In this document: one piece after another, positions 21,031 through 32,200 of the stretch
Numbering within the stretch: position 1 is the stretch's first letter
Layout of the letters: every line of letters begins with the position of its first letter
Assembly (NCBI RefSeq): GCF_932526225.1
Contig: NC_064040.1
Span: 17,612,994-17,676,993, forward strand
Reading direction: 5' to 3'
DNA from: Nematostella vectensis
Taxonomy: Eukaryota; Cnidaria; Anthozoa; Actiniaria; Edwardsiidae
DNA: 64,000 nt
The notes under the pieces: generated by a model
Told to the model about the DNA's origin: nothing
What the model saw: only the letters and a program-made list of their open reading frames with translations
Databases searched by the model: none
Program-made: the position numbers and the translations under genes

Positions 21031-23280
21031 TAGTAGCGGAGCCAGCGCGGCCGCAGGCCGCGCGCGGAGCTCCATATGTATAGAAATTGGTCTAGACGAC
21101 TTAAAATTTGTGGTCAATGACGTCATGTCACACGCTGTCAGCTGGCTGTACCACTCACGTGACCAGCTCATGCAACCAGGCCAGCTAATTCATTGATCAC
21201 TCTAAACCAATGACAGACTGGCTCCGACAGGAACTGGGGGATGGGGGGGGGGGGGAATAAGCCTATTCTGACTTTCGACATCAAACGATCAACGGGACAC
21301 AAGCTGGCAGGGAAGAATTGACGAAAAAAGAGTTTAATAGAAAAAATGCAACTAATTATCCAGTCAAATGGCCGTATGAAAATAAGAATTTGAAGGATAC
21401 ATCTGTCTACTGCTTTGTTCTTACAAGCTTTGAATATCGGCTCGACTTCTTCACCTGGTGTGGTGGTTGAAAACTTTATAGTTTAAGGAAAAGGCTACAA
21501 AACCAGCAGCATTTATCAGGGAATTGTCGAGGCTCTTCACTACTATTCACATTATGATGTTACAGAGCCAAAATCAAAAAAGAAAAAAAATTATTTATGA
21601 TAGCTAAAATACGGAATTGTTCTCCTAAACGAACGAACACCACAAGGCAAACAACATGGACAGTCAAGGTGAGTTCCGGACGAAAACTTCAATTCAAAAT
21701 AGTGTGAATAGAGTATATAAATCAAAACGTAACTCCTGTCATATTCCTTTTAAGTATAATTATTCTTGTTTGCAAATATTTCTGATAATAATCCTCAAAC
21801 AAAACGATTTTCGTCATTTTACAACTTCTCTGATTTTCCCGGTGTCACTATTCAATCATCTTGCTTCCACTGTGTTTTTAATTGGCTGAGAGATCAATTT
21901 CTTGAACGCTGATTGAATGGTATTTAGGCGCGCACTAAAACGGCTTCCCAGTTCTGTTATAATCGTAAAAGAAACTTTTCCTCAATACAAATAAGAAAAA
22001 TACATCTACAAATCAAGACTTATCTATATAGCTCAGGTAAGAACGACCTTGACGACTCATATATACACAGTTATGTTAATAAAACTATGTAACATTAACC
22101 TTATTTAATTGAGAATTCATTTGCTATTTATTGGCACACATTGCCCTACATTTCTGAACCTACATTTCTGCGTCTTCGCCATATCTGTTATTGGGTAAAA
22201 TTGCTGATTACCATTCCCATTTACCCAAAGAGACTCCCATAAAAACAGAAGGGGATGACCGATCTCAACCCTAAGGGATAACACTTTGGGTGTGGTCAGT
22301 AATTCCTACCCCCTTAAGGTAGCACATTAGGTGCGGTCAAGAAATTTCTTTCTCTAAGCATTTTGAACACTTCCTAAGGAAAAGCAGTTAGCATAATTTC
22401 TTACCCTTAAGATAGGACAAACAACCCCATCTGATTATTTTAGGAGGAGCCCTCCTCCTCCTTAATGGATGCTGTCAAATGTGATTTCTCTTTTCTTATC
22501 TATGCTAACTTTGTCTGGGGTTTTAACTGGGAGGTTAACATTTAAGAATGATATAACTGTGCTGTTAGACTGAAGTAGGAAAAGGATAGTGAATTGAAAT
22601 ATTTGTATTCACGAAGATTAGTAGTTGCATCTTTCAGCAATTTGGAACCTGTACCTGTACTGTGTTTTAAAAATGGCTGAAAAATTTACATAGGTATTTT
22701 TGGGTGCAAAATGTTGGGCTCTCTTGCCGCAAACATCTGCTGAAGTCTCTTGACCTTCTAAGCTGTACTCAACAAAAAAACTGAATAATGCTGTACATGA
22801 CAAGGCATATATGTTAGATTATTTGATTATAGAAATGTAAAATAGGAAATATATGTTTAGTATCAGTTGTCTATCAAATGAAGCTACACAGAGCACTGTT
22901 AATAAATAAAACTAAAATATCAGAAATATTTTTTTTGTTAAGCTGCAAAAGAAGTGGTGATTGGGAGGAGGTCCAGCATTTCATTACGGTGGGAGAAATA
23001 GCTGAGATAAAATAAAATCCAGCTTGGACCGTGCATTTCAAACAAGTTACATGTATGAAAAAGTGGGGGGGGGGGGGGGATTAAGCATACAGCACTTTAG
23101 TCTTTTTAAAGCATATAGACTGAGGTGAATGTTATTATTATGGATCTCTTTTTTATTCTCCAAAGAAATTCTAGTCTAGAAGCTCTATTCTTCAGGGGGT
23201 TATACCCCTAAACTGGGGTAATACAGCTGAAAATAGGGTAATACAGCTGGCTCCGGTTTTAGGCAGTGCCTAAATCTAAG
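21031..23280. mobile_element. Nested non-autonomous DNA element inside BEL gag
   Basis: The left end carries agcggagccagc and the right end gctggctccggttttaggca then tgcctaaatc: inverted termini of the same hairpin family seen at 4417, 44,693 and 62,208. Gag coding resumes two bases after the right end. No transposase ORF is visible in the 2.2 kb. G-runs at 21,243 and 23,068 may be sequencing-sensitive. Borders are approximate. Confidence 0.5.
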
Positions 23281-23282
23281 CA

Positions 23283-24175
23283 ATGCAGCCTGTGAAGTTT
23301 TCAGGGGATCCGAGTGAATTTCCAGCCTTTAGAGAACGAGTGAGGGATAACTTAGAGGACGGGGTCTTGAGTGATTCTCAAAGGGTGGAATTTCTTTCAA
23401 AGTTCCTGACTGGGCTGGCGTACGAAGTAGTAAAAAGGTTAACGGGATGCTCTTATGAAGCTGTGATAAGTACACTTGAGGAAAAATATGGAAAACCTGC
23501 TACGGTTGCTGCGGCATGTATTAACAATTTGACTAAGGGGCCTAGACTGGGAAATAATGACTATGTCGGACTGTGTAACTTTGGGGAACAACTAGAAGCT
23601 GCTGCCAAGACCCTGAAGGGGCAGTATCGCAGTGAAGCGAGTACACTAAACACCCTTAGACAGATTGTTGGAAGACTCCCGGGATACCTGATAAATAAAT
23701 GGGGGGGGACACCTCGTACTCAATTCGGGAGCAAGGGGGGACACCAGATCTGTCTGACCTCGCAAAGTTTGTTAAGCGCCAGGCGGCTATTAGAAATGAC
23801 CCTGGATTTGTAAATACCTACCCCTAAAGTAATTTGGATAATGCCACGCCAAACAGAAGAAAGGTACCCCAGGACAATGAAAGGTCCTCTCCTAAGTTCC
23901 AGAACAAGAGACAATCTTCCACCTTTATGACTGACCCCAAATTTAGTGCAAATACCGCTGACCAGTGTTTATGTTGTGCAGGGAAGCATACATTGGGAGC
24001 ATGTGAGAAGTTTGCAAGTTTGAAGACACAGGGGAGGTGGGACTTAGTAAAGGAACATAAGTTGTGTCATGTGTGCCTCACCCCAGGTCACCGCAGGTGG
24101 AAGTGTTCGTCTGAAGAATTTTGTGGCTGTCGCGCAGAGAAGCGACATCACAAACTCTTGCATAACGAGTCATGA
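23283..24175 (+). pseudogene. BEL/Pao gag (DUF1759 and zinc knuckle), frameshifted
   Basis: 23,283-23,700 encodes a DUF1759-like capsid segment (FSGDPSEFPAFRERV, LTGLAYEVVKRL). A frame break follows around the g-run at 23,701. 23,834-24,175 encodes Cys/His-rich zinc knuckles (CLCCAGKHTLGACEKF, CHVCLTPGHRRWKC). Confidence 0.8.
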
Positions 24176-24294
24176 AGGAAGGAACGTGAAGGGGCTGGGA
24201 CCGAACAGCCGGTTGTACAGAACCAACAGAAAATGGAACCCAGAGGGGGACCGAACAGTATGCTACTACAACTTGCAATAAACAGAGGATGGTG

Positions 24295-27200
24295 CTACTC
24301 CATGTAGTCCCAGTCAAGATAAGTTCTAAAGATGGCCAGTCGGTTACAACTTACTGGATGTTGGACAATGGTTCACGGGCAACCATGATTAGTCACGACG
24401 TAGCCGAAAGGCTTGGAATAGAAGGCCGGAAATAAAAAGTAGCAGTTAACACCCTATTGCGTGAAGAGGATGAAGAGTTTGAAATTGTAGATTTCTCACT
24501 GGAACCAACCGATGGTCTTGGAGAGGCCATTAGTGTACAGGATGCCCTTGTTTCTCACCGCTTTAATATTAATGAGAAACTACTCCCCAAGGATATAGAT
24601 AGGAGTGCACACCCTCACCTGCTGGACATTGCATTGAGTGACGTTGGAATTCCTATAGTTTCGATCCTTATCGGAAAGGATGTTGCAGTTGAACACGAGG
24701 TTTTAGAAGTACGGAAATCCTCCACTCCTGATAGTAAGCTTCAGGGGATACGCGGACCCCTTGGCTGGGTGATAACCGGGACGGTAGAAGATATGACTCA
24801 GAACAGGGAAGTGAATGTGAACTTTGTGTATGCTAGTGAAATGGAACTAAGAGAGCAAGTCGAACGGTTCTGGACCCTGGATGGATTCGGCACCAGGTCG
24901 AACGAGACAAGAAAGTCGGCGAGCGATGATATACAAGCAGATGAAATTTTGAAAAAGACGACAAGATTAGTCGACGGTCACTACGAGACGGGGTTGCTTT
25001 GGAGAAACGATAACGTGCAACTCCACAATAACCGGGACAATGCTATGAAACGACTCAGCAGTCTCAAGAGAAGATTTGACAAGGACCCCTCGTACAAGGA
25101 AATGTACAGCACTACTATGCAGGAGCTCACCGATAAGGGATATGCAAGCAAGCTAAAACTAGAAGAAGCAACCAAGACCGGAGATAGAACCTGGTATCTA
25201 CCACATTTCGGAGTGACGAGTGAGAATAAGCCAGGATGTGTGAGAATTGTATTTGACGCCGCTGCAAAGACAAGAACAAACAGTCTGTTAGGTGTGTTGA
25301 TTAGATTTAGACAACAACCCATTGCAGTGGCTGCCGATGTTGAAAGGATGTTCTTTCAAGTGCGTGTCAGAGAAGAAGATCAAGATGCACTGCGCTTTCT
25401 TTGGTGCAGCGATGGTGATCAGCAGGAGGTGGACGAGTATCTCGTGACAGTGCATACCTTCGGTGCAGCGGACTCTCCGTGTGTTGCTAACTCATGTCTT
25501 CGGGAGACTGCGGAGGACAATCGTGAAGCGTTCGAAGCGGAAGTTGTAGACTCTGTTGCGAAGAATTTCTATGTTGACGATCTCTTAAAGTCTGTAAGAA
25601 CACCAGAGGCTGCATGTCGTTTTGCAGCGGAAGTGATGGCTCTCTGTGAAAGAGGTGGTTTCAAATTGACCAAGTTTCTAAGTAACAATAGGGACGTCAT
25701 AGCTAGTATCCCTAGCGAAAGACGGGCAAAGTCCTTTGTTGATCTTGGTCTGGAAAAACTACCAGTGGAAAGAGCGCTCGGTGTCAAGTGGGACGTTGAA
25801 GAAGACAGGCTTGGTTTTAAATTCGTGGATCTGCACAAGCCCGACACCATGAGGGGTGTGTTATCGACCATGAGTTCAGTGTTTGATCCCTTTGGGATGG
25901 CTGCGCCTGTGATACTTCATGCGAAACAAATCATGCAAGAGCTATGGAGGAAGTCGAACTGGGATCAACCCCTGACAGGCTCATTGTTTCAGCCCAGGAA
26001 GCCGAAGGATGCACTGTAGAACTCCATCACTTCTGTGATGCGAGCGAGACTGGGTATGGAACCGCATCATACATGCGGATCGCCTATCCAGGCGGTCAAG
26101 TGCGATGTTCATTTGTCATTGGCAAGTCAAGGAATGCACCGCTGAAATCTGTGAGTATTCCCCGACTAGAGTTAAAGAGTGCTGTCTTAACGACAAGGAT
26201 GGACACTGCCATCAGGAAGGAACTCGAACTAGATATGGAAAGGGTCGTGTTCTGGACGGGCTCGATGATAACACTGAATTACATCCGCAATGAGACGAAG
26301 AGGTTTCAGACCTATGTGGCGAATCGTGTCACTGAGATACGGGAACGAACGTGACCAGATCAGTGGAGGCACTGCCCGGGCAAGCTAAATCCTGCGGATG
26401 ATGCAGTCGTGTTCTCACTATTGAAGGATTTCTAACAAGTGATAGGTGGCTTCAAGGGCCAAGCTTCCTTAAGGAGGAAGAAGGAAACTGGCAGAGGCTG
26501 TCCCTGGCGGAAATGATTGGGCGATATTCTGACTGGATGAAACTACTGAGAGCCTGGGCCTGGTTGTCGAAGTTCACCCAGTGGATAAGACGTAGGATGA
26601 GTAAGAAGGACCCAGACCCTGCAGTGACTCCGAAGCATATCACTCCCGAAGATATAGAAACGGCGAAGCGGGAAGTCGTGGCACTTGTGCAACAGGAGGT
26701 GTACCCAGGGGAGCTGAAGAGCGTGAAGGCTGAAGGTAAAGTGCAGGAAAGTAGCCCGTTGGCATGTCTAAAGCCGATAATGAGAGAAGATGAGAGTTGG
26801 CGGAAGGATTTCGAGAGCGCCTATCTCCCTAGACGCGATGAATCCAATGATCCTACCCAGGATCATCACGTGACCCGGTTACATTAATGAGAGGAAGGGA
26901 CATTGTGGGCACGAACAGGTGCTTGCAACATTGCAAGAGCAATTCTGGGTAGTACACGCACGTGTGGCGATTAAGCAAGTACTGACGAGGTGCATTGTGT
27001 GCCGGAAACAGAGAGCACCAAAGCTAACCCAACAGATGGCTGAGCTGCCAAAGTCTAGCCTTACGAGCCCCCGTTCACCTTTACGGGAGTGGACTTCTTT
27101 GGTCCTTTCTATGTGAAGCGCGAAAGAGGAAGGGTATCCGAAAAGCGCTATGGATGCATATTTGTGTGCATGAACTTTGTTCATTTGGAGATCGCCAGGT

Positions 27201-27817
27201 CCCTGGAGACCGACGACTTCCTCATCGTCCTGACCCGCTTTCTAAATGCGGACTCGCACATGTCAGGCGTCTGGGAACGTTTGGTGCGCACTGTAAAGAG
27301 AAGTCTAAAGAGCGTGATGGGTCAAGACCTTATGGATGAGGAGGTGCTTCATACGGTCTTTACTGACGCTGAACGTATGGCAAATTCCCGGCCCCTAAAG
27401 CAAAACCCTGCAGGTCCCGACGATGAAGAAGCGCTTACACCATTTCTCAATATCCGGCCGTCGACGAATATTCCCGTAGAAGAACCAGATGAGAAGGATA
27501 AGTACCGAAAGAAGCGTTGGCGCCAAGCACAACTACTAGTACATCACTATTGGAGAAGATGGCTAAAGGAGTATATCCCGAGCCTCCAGGAGAGACGTAA
27601 GTGGCACCTTCCGACGCGGAATCTTCAAGCTGGTGACCTAGTTCTTGTCGCAGACGATAACGTACGGATAAAAAAAATGGCCTCTAGGCCTGGTCATGAA
27701 CACCTTTCAGGGAGGGACGGAAGAGTGAGGAACGTTGAAGTTCGAGTGGATGGGGGCGAACTGAGAAGGCCTGTGACCAAGATATGCCTGCTCGAGGAGG
27801 TAAACGATGAGGGATGA
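24295..27817 (+). pseudogene. BEL/Pao pol (protease, RT, RNase H, integrase), degenerate
   Basis: Aspartic protease around 24,340-24,420 (LDNGSRATMIS). RT in 24,457-25,990 with AADVERMFFQVRV and the catalytic FYVDDLL at about 25,567; about 14 residues between the NSLL and GVL parts seem missing. RNase H-like part 26,000-26,354 (HHFCDASETGYG). A frame break lies near 25,990-26,020 and stops follow at 26,354. Integrase has CIVCRKQ near 26,990 and the first Asp in DFFGPF, but jumps from RFLNA to the GVWERLVR region near 27,247, losing the second catalytic Asp. A C-terminal DUF5641-like part is at about 27,500-27,800. Confidence 0.85.
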
Positions 27818-27879
27818 GATGATCAAAAGGACAGATGATGTAATGAATGCGCCTTCCAGATCGTTTATGGGGGGCGGGA

Positions 27880-28163
27880 TGTTGTGACGCTTTCCCTGCG
27901 CGCGGAGTTCCTGTGGCCCCTGACTCTGCCTGGGGCGCCCCGCGGGGGGCGAAAAGGGAGTTGAACTGAAATGATGTGAAAATTCGGAATATTTGTTGTT
28001 GAATTCTTTTGTTGTTTGAACGCTGTAATCCCCAGGATTGGCACCCTGAACGTATGTACACTTGTTTATTATTGTTTGTATTAACTATACACCCGTTGAA
28101 TTGAGCTGTATAACCATTTTGCAGTGAATATTAGCCGTGAATTCCAAAAGAATAAACCTTGTG
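27880..28163 (+). repeat. BEL/Pao 3' LTR
   Basis: Starts tgttgtgacgctttccctgc just after a polypurine tract and ends around aataaaccttgtg. About 25 unexplained bases separate it from the point where unit A homology resumes (cttgtcagaaattag). Confidence 0.85.
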
Positions 28164-28629
28164 GTTTTGCGGATGATATCAGTAACGGTTCTTGTCAGAA
28201 ATTAGAAGTTGAGTATTCGCCCCAGGCCAGCGCCACATATAGTAATTAGTGAGCAGCCCTGTATGTTTCCTGTGCCAAACTTGCACGAGTGGAATCCAGT
28301 AGTGTTCACAACACGCGTCCCACAGAATGGGAAAGACGTCTATGCGAAATGCACAACTCGGGATCACACGGGATTTCAATCCCGCAACCATTCTTCAACT
28401 GCGAAGTTTGCAAGGTCAATTTCTAGCCGACTTTTCGTGTGCTACAAGGAGCTTTGAATAAGTGCTACTAAGTGTTATAGTGTTTTAATGGTATAAAACC
28501 CGCAACCTCAAACTAGGGTCAAGTAAGTAAGATATTGTAAGATTTTACAGTATAATTAAATTCTCAAAACCAAGTTATGTTATTCAAGGCACAATAACCA
28601 TTTGACCATGCCCTGATGCTCTGATGACT

Positions 28630-29273
28630 CTATTGTCCAATTCCATATAAGTCACGTATTTCTTCCAGTCGCGCCTGCACCAATGCGTGATACAATAACT
28701 GCGGAAGATCCGTGATTCGTGTGTAAACCTGCTGAATACGGTTCAACAGATCCCCCTCTTCAACAATAGATAAACATGACAACCGTGATCCTGGTAACTG
28801 ACCTGGAACCTCCTTTAAAGCCGTTGATACATGTCCCACGGCCACTAAACCCAACATGGCAGTGAAACACAGAGTAAACTCCTTCTCGCCTACCGGGCGA
28901 CAACGAGAGAGTATACCCTCGAGTTTAGATATAGAACAATCTAGTGAGTCGCGGAAAAGGCTGGTTGGGAGTTGAAGCCCAGGAGAAAAATGTAAATTTT
29001 CTTTGAGACTTTCTAGAGCAGTCTCGGCTATCATCGAAGGTTCCATGTAAGCGTTGAGTGCGCCCTTTTCAAACAAGCAATCAAGTTCGTCAGATATTTG
29101 ATCTTGAAGATCAGGTGATGTATCTGATACACGGGCCTGGTGAGCCTTACTTCCGGATATCCATCCCATGAACCACTGCAGGCAGAGTCCTACATCCCGG
29201 ATGTGGAACACGTGCCAGATTTGACGGAAGACGTGTCTGACGGCAAGGGGCGGGAGCACGGGGTAATAATCAC
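28630..29273 (-). CDS. THADA: THADA-like exon 27 (last, with stop)
   Basis: The acceptor ttacctctcag|gtgatt is the one inside the terminal unit of the 43-bp array. It is the only candidate that fits the phase 1 end of exon 26; the downstream gccgtcag reads into an early stop. The exon encodes GDYYPVLPPLAVRHVF, DVGLCLQWFMGWISG and ends LEEIRDLYGIGQ with the stop at 28,630-28,632. 214 codons including stop. Confidence 0.87.
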
Positions 29274-32200
29274 CTGAGAGGTAAAGGTTTATTATGAGGG
29301 CACGCGGGAATTATCATCTGAGAGGTAAAGGTTTACTAATAGGGCACGGGGGAATAATCATCTGAGAGGTAAAGGTTTATTATTAGGGCACGGGGAAATA
29401 ATCATCTGAGAGGTAAAGGTTTATTATTAGGGCAGGGGGGAATAATCACCTGATAGGTAAAGGTTTATTATTAGGGCACGGGGGAATAATCATCTGAGAG
29501 GTAAAGGTTTATTATTAGGGCACGGGGAAATCATCACTTGAAAGGTAAATTTTTATTTAGGGCAGTGGGGAATAATCACCTGATAGGTAAAGGTTTATTA
29601 TTAGGGCACGGGGGAATAATCACCTGAGAGGTGAAGGTTTATTATTAGGGCACAGGGGAATAACCACCTGAGAGGTAAAGGTTTATTATTAGGGCACAGG
29701 GAAATAATCACCTGAGAGGTAAAGGTTTATTATTAGGGCACGGGGGAATAATCACCTGAGAGGTAAAGGTTTATTATTAGGGCATGGGGGAATAATCACC
29801 TGAGAGGTAAAGGTTTATTATTAGGGCACAGGGGAATAATCACCTGAGAGGTAAAGGTTTATTATTAGGGCACAGGGAGAAGCACGAGGGAATAATCACC
29901 TGAGAGGTAAAATTTTATTATTAGGTTACGGGGGAATAATCACATGAGAGGTAAAGGTTTACTATTAGGACACGGGGAATCACGGGGGAATAATCACCTG
30001 AGAGGTAAAGGTTTATTATTAGGGCATGGGGGAATAATCACCTGAGAGGTAAAGGTTTATTATTAGGGCACAGGGGAATAATCACCTGAGAGGTAAAGGT
30101 TTATTATTAGGGCACAGGGGAATAATCACCTGAGAGGTAAAGGTTTATTATTAGGGCAAAGGGGAATAATCCCCTGAGAGGTAAAAGGTTTATTATTAGG
30201 GCACAGGGGAAGCACAAGGGAATAATCACCTGAGAGGTAAAAGTTTATTATTAGGGCACGGGGGAATATCACCTGAGAGGTAAAGGTTTAATATTAGGGC
30301 ACAGGGGAATAATCATCTGAGAGGTAAAGGTTTATTATTAGGGCACGGGGGAAGCACGAGGGAATAATCACCTGAGAGGTGAAAGTTTATTATTAGGGCA
30401 CGGGGGAATATCACCTGAGAGGTAAAGGTTTATTATTAGGGCACAGGGGAATAATCATCTGAGAGGTAAAGGTTTATTATTAGGGCACGGGAGAAGCACG
30501 AGGGAATAATCACCTGAGAGGTAAAGGTTTATTATTAGGTTACGGGGGAATAATCACCTGAGAGGTAAAGGTTTATTATTAGGGCACAGGGGAATAATCA
30601 CCTGAGAGGTAAAGGTTTATTATTAGGGCACAGGGGAATAATCACCTGAGAGGTAAAGGTTTATTATTAGGGCACGGGGGAATAATCACCTGAGAGGTAA
30701 AGGTTTATTATTAGGGCACAGGGGAATAATCACCTGAGAGGTAAAGGTTTATTATTAGGGCACGGGGGAGTAATCACCTGAGAGGCAAAGGTTTATTATT
30801 AAGGCATGGGGGAAGCACGAGGGAATAATCACCAGAGAGGTAAAGGTTTATTATTAGGGCAGAGGGGAATAATCATCTGAGAGGTAAAGGTTTATTATTA
30901 GGGAACAGGGGAAGCACGAGGGAATAATCACCTTTGAGGTAAAGGTTTATTATTAGGGCACAGGGAAATAATCACCTGAGAGGTAAAGGTTTATTATTAG
31001 GGCACGGGGGAATAATCACCTGAGAGGTAAAGGTTTATTATTAGGGCATGGGGGAATAATCACCTGAGAGGTAAAGGTTTATTATTAGGGCACAGGGGAA
31101 TAATCACCTGAGAGGTAAAGGTTTATTATTAGGGCACAGGGTAATAATCACCTGAGAGGTAAAAGGTTTAATATTAGGGCACAGGGGAAGCACAAGGGAA
31201 TAATCACCTGAGAGGTAAAAGTTTATTATTAGGGCACGGGGGAATATCACCTGAGAGGTAAAGGTTTATTATTAGGGCACAGGGGAATAATCATCTGAGA
31301 GGTAAAGGTTTATTATTAGGGCACGGGGGAAGCACGAGGGAATAATCACCTGAGAGGTAAAAGTTTATTTTTAGGGCACGGGGGAATATCACCTGAGAGG
31401 TAAAGGTTTATTATTAGGGCACAGGGGAATAATCATCTGAGAGGTAAAGGTTTATTATTAGGGCACGGGGGAATAATCACCTGAGAGGTAAAGGTTTATT
31501 ATTAGGGCACAGGGGAATAATCACCTGAGAGGTAAAGGTTTATTATTAGGGCACGGGGGAATAATCACCTGAGAGGTAAAGGTTTATTATTAGGGCACAG
31601 GGGAATAATCACCTGAGAGGTAAAGGTTTATTATTAGGGCACGGGGGAATAATCACCTGAGAGGTAAAGGTTTATTATTAGGGCACAGGGGAATAATCAC
31701 CTGAGAGGTAAAGGTTTATTATTAGGCCACGTGTGAATAATCACCTGAGAGGCAAAGGTTTATTATTAGGGCATGGGGGAAGCACGAGGGAATAATCACC
31801 AGAGAGGTAAAGGTTTATTATTAGGGCAGAGGGGAATAATCACCTGAGAGGTAAAGGTTTATTATTAGGGCACGGGGGAATATCACCTGAGAGGTAAAGG
31901 TTTATTATTAGGGCACAGGGTAATAATCATCTGAGAGGTAAAGGTTTATTATTAGGGCACGGGAGAAGCACGAGGGAATAATCACCTGAGAGGTAAAATT
32001 TTATTATTAGGTTACGGGGGAATAATCACATGAGAGGTAAAGGTTTACTATTAGGACACAGGGAATCACGGGGGAATATCACCTGAGAGGTAAAGGCTTA
32101 TTATTAGGGCCCGGGGGAATAATCACATGAGAGATAAAGGTTTACTATTAGGACACGGAGAATCACGGGGGAATATCACCTGAGAGGTAAAGGTTTATTA

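Larger units (their letters stand above)
20354..28163 (+). mobile_element. BEL/Pao LTR retrotransposon, degenerate, with a nested insertion
   Basis: The LTRs (about 20,354-20,597 and 27,880-28,163) share attgtttgtattaactatac and the end aataaaccttgtg. A polypurine tract (ggggggcggga) sits directly before the 3' LTR. Order gag, protease, RT, RNase H, integrase, C-terminal domain is that of BEL/Pao. It interrupts unit B at a point where unit A continues uninterrupted (about 13,542-13,590). Gag is frameshifted and split by a 2.2-kb insertion, RT lacks a short segment, and integrase has lost its middle, so it is inactive. No clear target-site duplication is seen. Confidence 0.9.

Noticed and set aside
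20759-21196. 145-codon ORF after the BEL 5' LTR
   Set aside because: A chimera of gag remnant and the nested element's left end; not a gene.
20354-28163. Active retrotransposon
   Set aside because: Gag is frameshifted and interrupted, pol has stops and internal deletions including loss of an integrase catalytic residue, and the LTRs differ by an internal deletion.
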